A stretch of 64,000 nt of DNA, taken from NCBI RefSeq assembly GCF_015767265.1, contig NZ_JADPIB010000007.1:152438-216437 (forward strand), given 5' to 3'. The stretch comes from Aureivirga marina (GTDB lineage: Bacteria; Bacteroidota; Bacteroidia; Flavobacteriales; Flavobacteriaceae). The notes under the pieces were generated by a model. That model made no database searches and was not told the DNA's origin. It worked only from the letters and a program-made list of their open reading frames with translations. Shown here piece after piece: positions 25,861-35,192 of the stretch. The stretch's first letter is position 1, and every line of letters begins with the position of its first letter. The translations under genes were made by a program, and so were the position numbers.

Positions 25861-27018
25861 TCAATTTTTAACTGCCGGAAATTCATTAATCTCACTGAAT
25901 TTCTCATAGCTAAAGTTGTAATCTTGGTTGTTATATGTAAATGTATTTGTCAATTCTCCCCATTTTTCAAACATTTTTAAATACATTCCTTTAATCATTT
26001 TAATGAAATCTATTCCTAATGGAGTATACATGTTTTCTTCTCCTTCAAAATGTGCTGTTACTTTATGTAAAACTTGTAAATCAGCATAACATTTTCTTAT
26101 GTAGAAACCGATTCTTCCAACTGCTTCTTCATATTTTTCATCTTTAAATACATTATTTTCGATACAATTATCTAAACATAAAAATGTCGTATAATAAGTA
26201 TAAAGTGCATTGATTAAAACATTAATATCTCGATGATCTGGCTCTTTAATAATATCTTCAACTCTTTCATCTTGATTGATTTTGTAAAAAGCTTTTGGAT
26301 TAAAAGCTAAATTATTAAAGATGGAATGTCCTGTTTGATGAGCAATGTCATCAATAAAGAAAACTTCATTATATCCTTCTTGATAGATATTAAAAAACAC
26401 AGTTCCTAATGCATTTGCAGGAGAAAAAGAATTAGAATTTTCAGGATTTGTTTTGAATAAATAAATGTATTTACAACACTTTTCAATTAGTTCAAAATGT
26501 TCTGAACTATATTCTTTTATCAATTGAATTGCTTCATTTAAATAAGAAATATTTTTATTGTACAAATCGTCATCCCATCTTTGATCTTCTTCTGGAATGT
26601 CGAAAATCACTTTAAAAACAGGTGAAACACATCGTAAAACTTCAATAGAAGAATTTTTACATTTTGTGATTTCTAAAAATTGTGTTTCTTCTCCTTTTTT
26701 AAAATATCCTACATTCGGTATAAAAGCGATATTATCTGCCGTATAAATTAAATCGATTTCTGGCTTTTGAACTTCTTTAAAATATCCTTGTAAAATTTCA
26801 TTTAATATTTTTTCTTCTTCTTGCTCTGAATAAGTATTTATTGTTTTATGTCTTAAAAAAGCAAATAATAAAGGTTCATTAAAAGCATCATCATTGTCGA
26901 AATCTAATTTCTCTAAAATACTTGGATAGTTTTTGTAAAGAAATAACTTGATTGTATTTATCTTATTAATAATCTCATCATTAATAATCTCTTGTGTTAC
27001 AACATTTTTATTTTCCAT
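25861..27018 (-). CDS. Putative peptide-modifying HQxxH protein
   Basis: This 385-residue soluble protein contains IAHQTGH (His227, His231), an HExxH-like box with Gln in place of Glu, and about 30 residues later EPDHRDINVLINALYTYY (Arg263). This arrangement recalls the HExxH domain of peptide-tailoring proteins annotated as alpha-ketoglutarate-dependent HExxH-type beta-hydroxylases, where HExxH is followed by a conserved Arg. That link is an inference from pattern only. It sits 17 bases after the receptor gene and 84 bases before the GG-leader precursor, next to its His-less paralogue. If an enzyme, the precursor core is the likely substrate. Confidence 0.6.
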   Translation of the reverse strand: MENKNVVTQEIINDEIINKINTIKLFLYKNYPSILEKLDFDNDDAFNEPLLFAFLRHKTINTYSEQEEEKILNEILQGYFKEVQKPEIDLIYTADNIAFIPNVGYFKKGEETQFLEITKCKNSSIEVLRCVSPVFKVIFDIPEEDQRWDDDLYNKNISYLNEAIQLIKEYSSEHFELIEKCCKYIYLFKTNPENSNSFSPANALGTVFFNIYQEGYNEVFFIDDIAHQTGHSIFNNLAFNPKAFYKINQDERVEDIIKEPDHRDINVLINALYTYYTTFLCLDNCIENNVFKDEKYEEAVGRIGFYIRKCYADLQVLHKVTAHFEGEENMYTPLGIDFIKMIKGMYLKMFEKWGELTNTFTYNNQDYNFSYEKFSEINEFPAVKN

Positions 27019-27034
27019 AATATTTTTTGATTTC

Positions 27035-29452
27035 TTAATTTGAAATTCGATTTCGTTCGTCTGTATTTCCTGTTCTTTGCCTTTTTACTCTAATTTTATT
27101 ATTTCCAAATTTATAGCTCAAAGAAATCTGAAAATATTGATTGTCATAATAATATCTTCCTCTTTGATGAATATTATTCACTGTTGATTCTGTTCGTTGC
27201 ACTGCTCCTCTAAAAACATCATTTGCTCTTACAGCTAAACTTAAATTCTTATTCAACATTAAATATCTTAGAGAAAGAGACAATGAATTTGAAGATTTTT
27301 GCTCAGAAATTCCATCGACTCCAGGAAAATCTAACCAGAAATTAATTCCTCCATAAAATGTTCTACTTTTGTTCAAATAAAAAGTATTGTATGTTGAAAA
27401 ACTTGCATTAAATCCTTTTTCATCCGTATGAGGTTGTTCTAAATCAAAACTACTGATGCTGTAATTCACATCGAAACTATTATAACTTCTCCACCATTTT
27501 AAAGGATAAAAACTATACGTTTCTACAAGTCCAAAACGATCTCTATCAATATAATTTCGATTTGTAACTCTTACAAAATTATCGGAAGCACTTGGAAGTG
27601 AAATCTGTCCAAAAACATTGCTTTCATAACTGTAATAAAACTTACTTTCTAATTTTTTATAATTGTATGTAAACTCAATATTATCGTTGTATGATGGTGT
27701 TAAAAATGCATTTCCTTCAATCACAATAAATGGATTTACATAATTTTCATTCGGGTTTAATTCTGTAAAATTCGGTCTTTGAATTCTTCGATTATAATTC
27801 AAACTAAAAGAAGAATTATCCGAACTATTATACATTAAATAAAATGTCGGAAAATATTTAATGTAATCTCTTTTCAAATCAAACATCAGATTTTTAGAGG
27901 TTGATGTTGTTTGTGTTGCTTCCATTCTAAGTCCAACTTTTGCACTCAATTTTTCACTTAAATCTTTTGTTAAGGAGAAATAAAGCGCTTCAATATTTTC
28001 TTCATAAGTATAATCACTACTGCTTAAAACATAATCTTCCACAGGAGAATCTACTAAATCACTATTGAAAAAATCAAAGTTGTTTTTCGTATCCGAAAGA
28101 GAAACTTTTCCTCCAAAGTTTAACATGGCAAATTTCGTTGGAAATTCCACATCCACTTTTGAAGAGAAATTCTGAACTTCTTGAATATTATTATTTATTC
28201 CCTTGAAATATTTAATATTACTTTGCTCAAAATTTGTTTGTTCTCCTTCATAAAAAGATCTTTCATCATTCTGAAAATCGAAATAGTCAAAATCAATATA
28301 TAATTTTCGATTTGAAGAATCCAAAACAAAAGTATTATTGATATTTACTGCATGTAAATTCGATTTTGGTTTAATTTTTCCGTTAGATTTTAAAGATCTT
28401 GCTAAATCTTCAGAAACATAATCTGTAACATTTGTAATCGGTGAATCGATAAAAGCTCTATCATTATTCGAATAAAGGTATTGTGCCCCCAAATCCCATT
28501 TCGAATTGAATTTATAGTTTAAATCTAAACGCCCATTAATGCTTTCAAAATCTGTTGTAAACGGTGATGCTGTATGCCATAAACCATCTGGAAAATAGGT
28601 GTAATCGTCTTGTTCTTGATAATATTTTCCGTTGCTATAACTTAAAGATGATGATAAACTGAACTTATTTTTGTTATAATTAAAACTTCCTCCAACAGCT
28701 TCTGTATCATATTTTCGCTGACGATAATATGTCCAAAATTGACTATTCCAAGAGTTTTCTTTTGCTTTTTTAGTAATAATATTTAAAATTCCACTATTTC
28801 CTTCTGCATCATATCTTGCAGGAGGTGAAGTGATTACTTCAATACTTTTAATATCTTCTGAGGAAAGGGAAGTAAGAAAATTATTCAGTTCTTCTCCAGC
28901 CAATCTTATGATTTTTCCATTAACCATAACTTGTAAACCACTTTTTCCCATCATTGTAATTCGATCTCCTCTAACTCGTAATCCAGGTGTGATTTTTAAT
29001 AAATCAAGTGCATCTCCCTCCGAAGAATTAATAGAATTTTCAACATTAAAAACCAATCGATCTACTTTTCGTACAAATGTTTTCTTTTTTGCTTGAATTT
29101 TGATTTCATTTAATTGATTTTCAGATATATTTAGTTTAATATTCTCAATATGAATATCTTTTTCCAATGAAATTTTTTGACTCCATTCTGTATAACCTAC
29201 ATAGCTAATATGTAAATTATGCATTTCCGTTTTTTTAGGTAATTTCATTTGAAAATATCCTTTTTCATCTGTAATTGTTCCTCCAATAATATTGTTTTGT
29301 GTATCAGAAATGACAACATTTACAAATTCTAAAGGCAAATCATTCGAAGCATCTTTCACATAACCACTTGTATTAATTTGGCTATAACTCGTGAAAAAAA
29401 CGAATAGAAATAAAAGAGATAAATTAAACTGATTCATTTTATTTTTATACAT
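27035..29452 (-). CDS. Outer-membrane TonB-type receptor of the RiPP-type cluster
   Basis: This 805-residue outer-membrane barrel has a signal peptide (about 1-25, ending TSYSQ), a carboxypeptidase-regulatory-like domain (about 28-115), a plug (about 140-230: LLKITPGLRVRGDRITMMGKSGLQVMVNGK) and a C-terminal barrel. It is the first gene of the leftward cluster, 17 bases ahead of the HQxxH gene. A receptor in this place could take up the mature peptide (for example as a metal carrier) or its target, or serve as the outer-membrane exit. The ATG at 29437, five codons in, is an equally good start. Confidence 0.85.
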   Translation of the reverse strand: MYKNKMNQFNLSLLFLFVFFTSYSQINTSGYVKDASNDLPLEFVNVVISDTQNNIIGGTITDEKGYFQMKLPKKTEMHNLHISYVGYTEWSQKISLEKDIHIENIKLNISENQLNEIKIQAKKKTFVRKVDRLVFNVENSINSSEGDALDLLKITPGLRVRGDRITMMGKSGLQVMVNGKIIRLAGEELNNFLTSLSSEDIKSIEVITSPPARYDAEGNSGILNIITKKAKENSWNSQFWTYYRQRKYDTEAVGGSFNYNKNKFSLSSSLSYSNGKYYQEQDDYTYFPDGLWHTASPFTTDFESINGRLDLNYKFNSKWDLGAQYLYSNNDRAFIDSPITNVTDYVSEDLARSLKSNGKIKPKSNLHAVNINNTFVLDSSNRKLYIDFDYFDFQNDERSFYEGEQTNFEQSNIKYFKGINNNIQEVQNFSSKVDVEFPTKFAMLNFGGKVSLSDTKNNFDFFNSDLVDSPVEDYVLSSSDYTYEENIEALYFSLTKDLSEKLSAKVGLRMEATQTTSTSKNLMFDLKRDYIKYFPTFYLMYNSSDNSSFSLNYNRRIQRPNFTELNPNENYVNPFIVIEGNAFLTPSYNDNIEFTYNYKKLESKFYYSYESNVFGQISLPSASDNFVRVTNRNYIDRDRFGLVETYSFYPLKWWRSYNSFDVNYSISSFDLEQPHTDEKGFNASFSTYNTFYLNKSRTFYGGINFWLDFPGVDGISEQKSSNSLSLSLRYLMLNKNLSLAVRANDVFRGAVQRTESTVNNIHQRGRYYYDNQYFQISLSYKFGNNKIRVKRQRTGNTDERNRISN

Positions 29453-29883
29453 ACCAATTCCTAAGTTTTTACACTTAAAAAATGAAAATTAATATTCTAA
29501 AATTTTGGGTTTTTAAATAGGATGAATATAAAATTCGTAGCAATTAAAAAGTTATCTAGCAAATAACTTTGAAAGTGACTTTTTCCATAAAACCATAGCT
29601 TGCAATTTGTAATATTAAAACTGGGGCTTGTTTCATAATTACAAAATCGAAATTAAAATTTATTTCTTTAATAAACAAATGGTTATAAGTTTGAAATTGA
29701 AATTTTAAAGCATAATTTTAAGAATAAATCCTTATAAACACTGAGCTTTTTAAGAATTAAAAAAAAGTGAAAAAAAATTGAAATTTTACACCGTATATTT
29801 GTGACGTTATACGTTTTTTAGGCAAAAATTACATTCAAATTTTTAAATTTTAATCTAAAAAAATAAACCTTTTTTTAAAGGAT
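29453..29883. other. Gene-free region upstream of the RiPP-type cluster
   Basis: This 431-base region contains no plausible gene. It should hold the promoter of the leftward cluster, though no exact TAnnTTTG was found on that strand. On the + strand it contains an exact TATATTTG at about 29794-29801, aimed at the 3' end of the next gene, with no gene behind it. Confidence 0.5.
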
Positions 29884-29890
29884 TTATTTC
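29858..29890 (-). terminator. Terminator overlapping the stop of the pentapeptide-like gene
   Basis: AATAAACCTTT and AAAGGATTTATT form an 11-bp stem with one bulge around the stop codon. On the minus strand a run of eight T follows. Confidence 0.65.
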
Positions 29891-31539
29891 CCCACAAATT
29901 TTCGAAAAGCTTGGATAATTTGGAAGTAGAAAATTCCTAAAATTAATCGTTGGAAAATGTCTAAAAAAGTTATAAATGTTACAAAAGGATTTTTTTCTGA
30001 AAAACCATAAAGTGTAGGAAGTTTTCTGGTTGGATTTAAAAGTTGGAAATAAAGTTGAAAAGAATCCAAATTGATTTTTTCATTTGTAACTAACAAAAAC
30101 AAAATATAAAAACCAAAATTTAATAGTAGAAGTATTTTAGTTGCTTTCCACCAACTTAATCCATGTTCATTAATTTTTCCAACCCAAAGAATTAATTTAT
30201 CTTCTTTTTTAGCATTATTTGATAATTGTAATTCTTTCTTATAAGCCTTTTTTTCTCTTGCTTTAAAAAGTAAACTATCTATTTTGTTTCCATTCGATTC
30301 TAAAGCTTGTTTTAGTTGTTTATAGATTTCTCTTTTGTTTCTTTGTGTTTTAAATGCGTTTTCGGAGTTTGTAGTCAATTGTTCATCATCAAACCATTCT
30401 ACATTTGAAGTTTTAATTTCATTGATAAAAGAATTTTCAATTTGAATTTCTTTAAAGCTTTTAAAAGAAAAATCATTGAATTTTGTATCTCCCAAATCAC
30501 TGTCAATAATTTTTAGAGAACTTTCTTTTTCGTTTATCTCGCAGTTTTGAAACATTAAAGAGTTTTTGTTTACGAAGTCTTGGAAGTTAATTTTAGAATA
30601 AATGGAATTTTTAAAAATTGTTAAAGATCCTTTATTTGTACCTTCCAAAAATAACTCATTAATATGAAAATTTTCAACTTTTAAATTACCATCATGATGT
30701 GTTGAATAAATAATATTAAAAAAATCTAATTTCATCTTAATTGAGCTATGATTTTTTAAAATGAAGCTATTGAATTGAGATTTATGCAATATAACTTTAT
30801 TAAGATTTTGATTATTTTGACTATTTTCAAATTCAATAAAACAATCTTTTTGAAAAGTATTACTGTTTATAAATATTGATTCAGAATATAAGTTTTTTAT
30901 TAAAAAATTTGGTTGAAAAACATTGTCTTGTAAATAAATTTTTCCATTATTTAACTTATCAATTAGTTTTAATTTTTTAGATAAATTAGTTTTTTGATTA
31001 AATTCATTATGAGTTAATAAAATCTCTCCAATTAAATTATTTTCTTGAAAAAGACAATCATTATAATCTAGATTAAATTTTGAACTACCAATATTAACTT
31101 TTAGAATATTTGATTTATGAATATTAAATTTTTCTAAAACTTCACAATCTAAAATTTCTAAATCTAGACCTTTAGATTCTTTATTTAAACATATAGAATT
31201 AAAATATAACCCTTCTTTTATTATTGTATTTTCTCTTAAAGAAATATTTATAGAATTTAATTTATTAAAAGATAAATTCCTTGAAAAGGTACAATTGTTA
31301 ATATCAATTCTTCTTAAACTTGAAAAATTATGAAATGTTACAGATTCTCTAAAATCTATATTTGAAATATTTAATGAATTATTATAATTATATTTTTCAA
31401 TAATTTCTTGATTTATGAAAATATGTTTTATTACTTCATATTTTTCATTACTTCTAAAATCATTATTTCTAACTTTTTCAAAAAACTCCTCTTTTGATAA
31501 CTCAATCTTATTTTCCACAGTAACACTTTCCAATTCCAT
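29884..31539 (-). CDS. Pentapeptide-like repeat protein with C-terminal membrane segments
   Basis: In this 551-residue protein, residues about 40-390 are built of repeating short strands such as ISNIDFRESVTFHNFSSLRR and INFQDFVNKNSLMFQNCEIN. This resembles degenerate pentapeptide repeats forming a beta-helix. A basic linker (about 400-450, KAREKKAYKKEL) leads to hydrophobic segments at about 462-482 and 525-545. Proteins of this build are often ion-channel-like or membrane-linked sensors. No function can be assigned. It is transcribed away from the thiS riboswitch, from a divergent promoter. Confidence 0.65.
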   Translation of the reverse strand: MELESVTVENKIELSKEEFFEKVRNNDFRSNEKYEVIKHIFINQEIIEKYNYNNSLNISNIDFRESVTFHNFSSLRRIDINNCTFSRNLSFNKLNSINISLRENTIIKEGLYFNSICLNKESKGLDLEILDCEVLEKFNIHKSNILKVNIGSSKFNLDYNDCLFQENNLIGEILLTHNEFNQKTNLSKKLKLIDKLNNGKIYLQDNVFQPNFLIKNLYSESIFINSNTFQKDCFIEFENSQNNQNLNKVILHKSQFNSFILKNHSSIKMKLDFFNIIYSTHHDGNLKVENFHINELFLEGTNKGSLTIFKNSIYSKINFQDFVNKNSLMFQNCEINEKESSLKIIDSDLGDTKFNDFSFKSFKEIQIENSFINEIKTSNVEWFDDEQLTTNSENAFKTQRNKREIYKQLKQALESNGNKIDSLLFKAREKKAYKKELQLSNNAKKEDKLILWVGKINEHGLSWWKATKILLLLNFGFYILFLLVTNEKINLDSFQLYFQLLNPTRKLPTLYGFSEKNPFVTFITFLDIFQRLILGIFYFQIIQAFRKFVGK

Positions 31540-31613
31540 AACTAATTTTTTATTCCTCCGAAGTTAAAAAAACAAACCCAAAAAAATCCATTTCAAATTT
31601 CAAAAACTTTTTA

Positions 31614-31621
31614 TATCTTCG
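31614..31621 (+). promoter_or_regulatory. Candidate -7 element of thiS operon
   Basis: TATCTTCG, close to TAnnTTTG, lies just before the riboswitch. The same eight bases stand at the same place before the second riboswitch (39814-39821), which supports a promoter role. Confidence 0.4.
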
Positions 31622-31628
31622 TTTTGTA

Positions 31629-31709
31629 AACTTTAGGGGTGTCTTTATAATATAGACTGAGAAATACCCTTTGAACCTGATGTAGATTACCCTACCGTAG
31701 GGAAAAGTG
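31629..31709 (+). ncRNA. TPP riboswitch, first copy
   Basis: Conserved THI-box elements are present in order: TTTAGGGGTGTC, GACTGAGAAATACCC, TTTGAACCTGATGTAGAT and ACCGTAGGGAAAAGTG. P1 is ACTTT paired with AAAGT. It precedes thiS-thiC-thiE-like. The downstream platform contains a hairpin, AATTTGTTC / GAACGAATT, at about 31739-31763 (one T-G wobble). No T run follows it, so control may be at translation of thiS. Confidence 0.95.
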
Positions 31710-31805
31710 AAACCACAATACGTGGAGACTTTCTTTTCAATTTGTTCGATTTCCAGAACGAATTTTCAGCTAAAGTTTATGGTTATTATTTAAATTTTTT
31801 ACAAA

Positions 31806-32009
31806 ATGATATCTATAAACATTAACAACCAGAATTATCAAATTGCTCCAAATACAACATTGGACAGTTTGCTGCTAAAAATCAATCAGAATACAGACGG
31901 AATAGCAATAGCTATAAATGAAACAATAATTACAAAAGCCACTTGGAACAAAACGATGCTTCAAGAGGGCGATGCTATTTTGATTATTCAAGCAACACAA
32001 GGCGGTTAA
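31806..32009 (+). CDS. thiS: Thiamine biosynthesis sulfur carrier ThiS
   Basis: This 67-residue ubiquitin-like sulfur carrier ends in the required Gly-Gly (ATQGG). The C-terminal glycine becomes a thiocarboxylate and donates sulfur for the thiazole ring made by ThiG. It is controlled by the TPP riboswitch upstream. Its partner thiG is in the second thi unit about 10 kb away. No thiF-type adenylyltransferase gene is seen in the window. Confidence 0.93.
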   Translation: MISININNQNYQIAPNTTLDSLLLKINQNTDGIAIAINETIITKATWNKTMLQEGDAILIIQATQGG

Positions 32010-32110
32010 TTTTTTATAGATCAAAAACTAAAAAATAAACCAATTGTGTTTTCTTGAGGTCGGAATTAGAAGAATTTTGAACATACATTTTTTTGTAACG
32101 CAAATAAATT

Positions 32111-32158
32111 TTGCTCCCTTCTAAATCCTCTTTGTAAAAGAAGAGGAGAAGGTGAGGA
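32111..32158 (+). repeat. Dispersed hairpin repeat (CTCCCTT...GAGGAGAAGGTGAGG)
   Basis: CTCCCTTCTAAATCCTCTT and AAGAGGAGAAGGTGAGG form an imperfect long inverted repeat. It resembles the CTCCCTCTCC / GGAGAGGG repeats scattered in Flavobacteriaceae genomes. It lies between thiS and thiC and may attenuate thiC. Confidence 0.5.
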
Positions 32159-32175
32159 AAAATTCTACCCCATGA

Positions 32176-34077
<1,902 letters not shown>

Positions 34078-34144
34078 TTATTTGAATCTCGAGTAGGGTA
34101 TAATGTCAAATTTCGGAAGTTCCCTTTTCTTGTTTTACCACAAG

Positions 34145-34222
34145 AAAAGGTCGGGCTTTCCACTATATCTTTTGCTGCAAAAATGCAGGCAGCAAAAGGA
34201 TGCCGTTGCAATCCCTAACTCA
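34145..34222 (+). repeat. Dispersed repeat, short copy
   Basis: The region begins GGTCGGGCTTTCCACTA and ends CAATCCCTAAC, with an internal inverted repeat TTTTGCTGC / GCAGCAAAA. A second element with the same ends but a different internal stem lies at 63105-63265. This is a non-coding repeat between thiC and thiE-like. Confidence 0.7.
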
Positions 34223-34239
34223 TTTAAAATAGTAAAATT

Positions 34240-34842
34240 ATGTTCGTAGTTATCGCTCCAGAAAAACACATTTGTTCAGAATCTGAAATCGTAACGAAGC
34301 TTTTTGAAGCTGGTTTGGAAATATTTCATTTACGAAAACCTAATATGAGTAAAATGTTTCTGGAGCATTATCTACAAAAAATTCCAGAACAATTTCACAA
34401 GAGAATTGTCATCGATAGTTTTCCTGAATTGTTAGAGAAATACGATTTAAAAGGTTTTCATTTAAAGGACAAACAACGTGAAATGATTTGTGATATTAAT
34501 GATTTTAAAGCAAATATTTCTAAAAGAAAACAAACTTTAAGTTCTTCATTTCACAATATTGAGGATATTATAAACTGTGAAGATTTTTTGGATTATTACT
34601 TTTTAAGTCCTGTTTTTGATTCTATTTCTAAAGAAAATTATCTAGGGAAAGAATTGGAAGTGAAAAATATTGACAAGAAAATTCTAGCTCTCGGTGGAAT
34701 TAAACCTGAAAATATTTTAAAAACAAAAGATTTAGGATATTCTGGAGTTGCAATTTTAGGATTTATTTGGAATGATGAACAACCAATTGAACGATTTAAA
34801 GAAATATATAAAAGTTATAAAAATATATACCGCATAGTTTAA
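34240..34842 (+). CDS. Thiamine phosphate synthase-like protein
   Basis: This 200-residue TIM-barrel protein of the ThiE/TenI group has IFHLRKP, KGFHLKDK, YYFLSPVFDSISKENYLG and ILALGGIKPENI. In true ThiE the first is typically VQLR and the second LHLG. Here both are altered, as in TenI-like paralogues. A more typical ThiE is encoded at 41160. It may still be a thiamine phosphate synthase, or a TenI-type thiazole tautomerase. The position after thiS-thiC supports a thiamine role. Confidence 0.75.
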   Translation: MFVVIAPEKHICSESEIVTKLFEAGLEIFHLRKPNMSKMFLEHYLQKIPEQFHKRIVIDSFPELLEKYDLKGFHLKDKQREMICDINDFKANISKRKQTLSSSFHNIEDIINCEDFLDYYFLSPVFDSISKENYLGKELEVKNIDKKILALGGIKPENILKTKDLGYSGVAILGFIWNDEQPIERFKEIYKSYKNIYRIV

Positions 34843-34873
34843 CGTATTATTTTAATTATTAGTAATGACGATG

Positions 34874-34918
34874 ACACATCCTCGCCTAAATGCATAGTAG
34901 GCAGGATGTGTTTTTTTA
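34874..34918 (+). terminator. Terminator of the first thi operon
   Basis: ACACATCCT-C-GCCTA and TAGGC-AGGATGTGT form a 14-bp stem with one bulge, then seven T. It separates thiE-like from the tRNA-like genes on the other strand. Confidence 0.88.
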
Positions 34919-34941
34919 CAAATAAGTATCAATAAAAAAAC

Positions 34942-35014
34942 ACGATACATGGGGTTTGAACCCATATCTGCAAAAGTGATTTTTGCCGCTTTTCCAATAT
35001 TAAGCTAGTATCGT
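34942..35014 (-). tRNA. tRNA-like element A, anticodon position UCA, no U33
   Basis: A complete cloverleaf of 73 bases can be drawn: acceptor ACGATAC/GTATCGT (7 of 7), D arm GCTT/AAGC, anticodon stem GCAAA/TTTGC, T arm ATGGG/CCCAT with loop TTCAAAC. The anticodon loop is AATCACT, so position 33 is A rather than U and 37 is a pyrimidine. Nominal anticodon UCA would read UGA. No CCA is encoded and a T run follows. Acceptor and T stems are identical to element C, so it looks like a diverged copy of that tRNA. Decoding function is doubtful. Confidence 0.6.
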
Positions 35015-35022
35015 AAAAAAGC

Positions 35023-35092
35023 ACAATGTAACGGATTCGAACCGATACCTTTAACGAGTCATGTTACTATTCTTCCCTTAAACTAACATTGT
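35023..35092 (-). tRNA. tRNA-like element B, anticodon position GAC (Val-like)
   Basis: This 70-base cloverleaf has acceptor ACAATGT/ACATTGT (7 of 7), D arm GTTT/GAAT, a four-pair anticodon stem TAAC/GTTA with a G-A mismatch above it, loop ATGACTC (nominal anticodon GAC) and T arm ATCGG/CCGTT with one mismatch and loop TTCGAAT. Position 37 is T, which is very unusual. The variable loop is four bases and no CCA is encoded. It is probably a degenerate or specialised tRNA. Confidence 0.6.
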
Positions 35093-35117
35093 TTAATAAA
35101 ATAAGATTGTAAAAAAC

Positions 35118-35188
35118 ACGATACATGGGTTTCGAACCCATATCTTCGGATTTGCATTCCGCTGCTTTTCCGCTTAAGCTAGTATCGT
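35118..35188 (-). tRNA. Atypical tRNA-Cys (GCA), element C
   Basis: This 71-base tRNA has acceptor ACGATAC/GTATCGT, D arm GCTT/AAGC with short loop AAGCGGAA, anticodon loop ATGCAAA (U33, anticodon GCA, A37) and T arm ATGGG/CCCAT with loop TTCGAAA. The anticodon stem has four pairs with a G-A mismatch at the top (27-43). The 5' base is A, and no CCA is encoded. The anticodon loop is normal, so it could be charged with Cys, but the acceptor is unlike usual bacterial tRNA-Cys. Confidence 0.7.
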
Positions 35189-35192
35189 AAAT

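Noticed and set aside
34874..34918. Additional tRNA-like hairpin next to element A
   Set aside because: It is a single long stem with a T run on the + strand, so a terminator.
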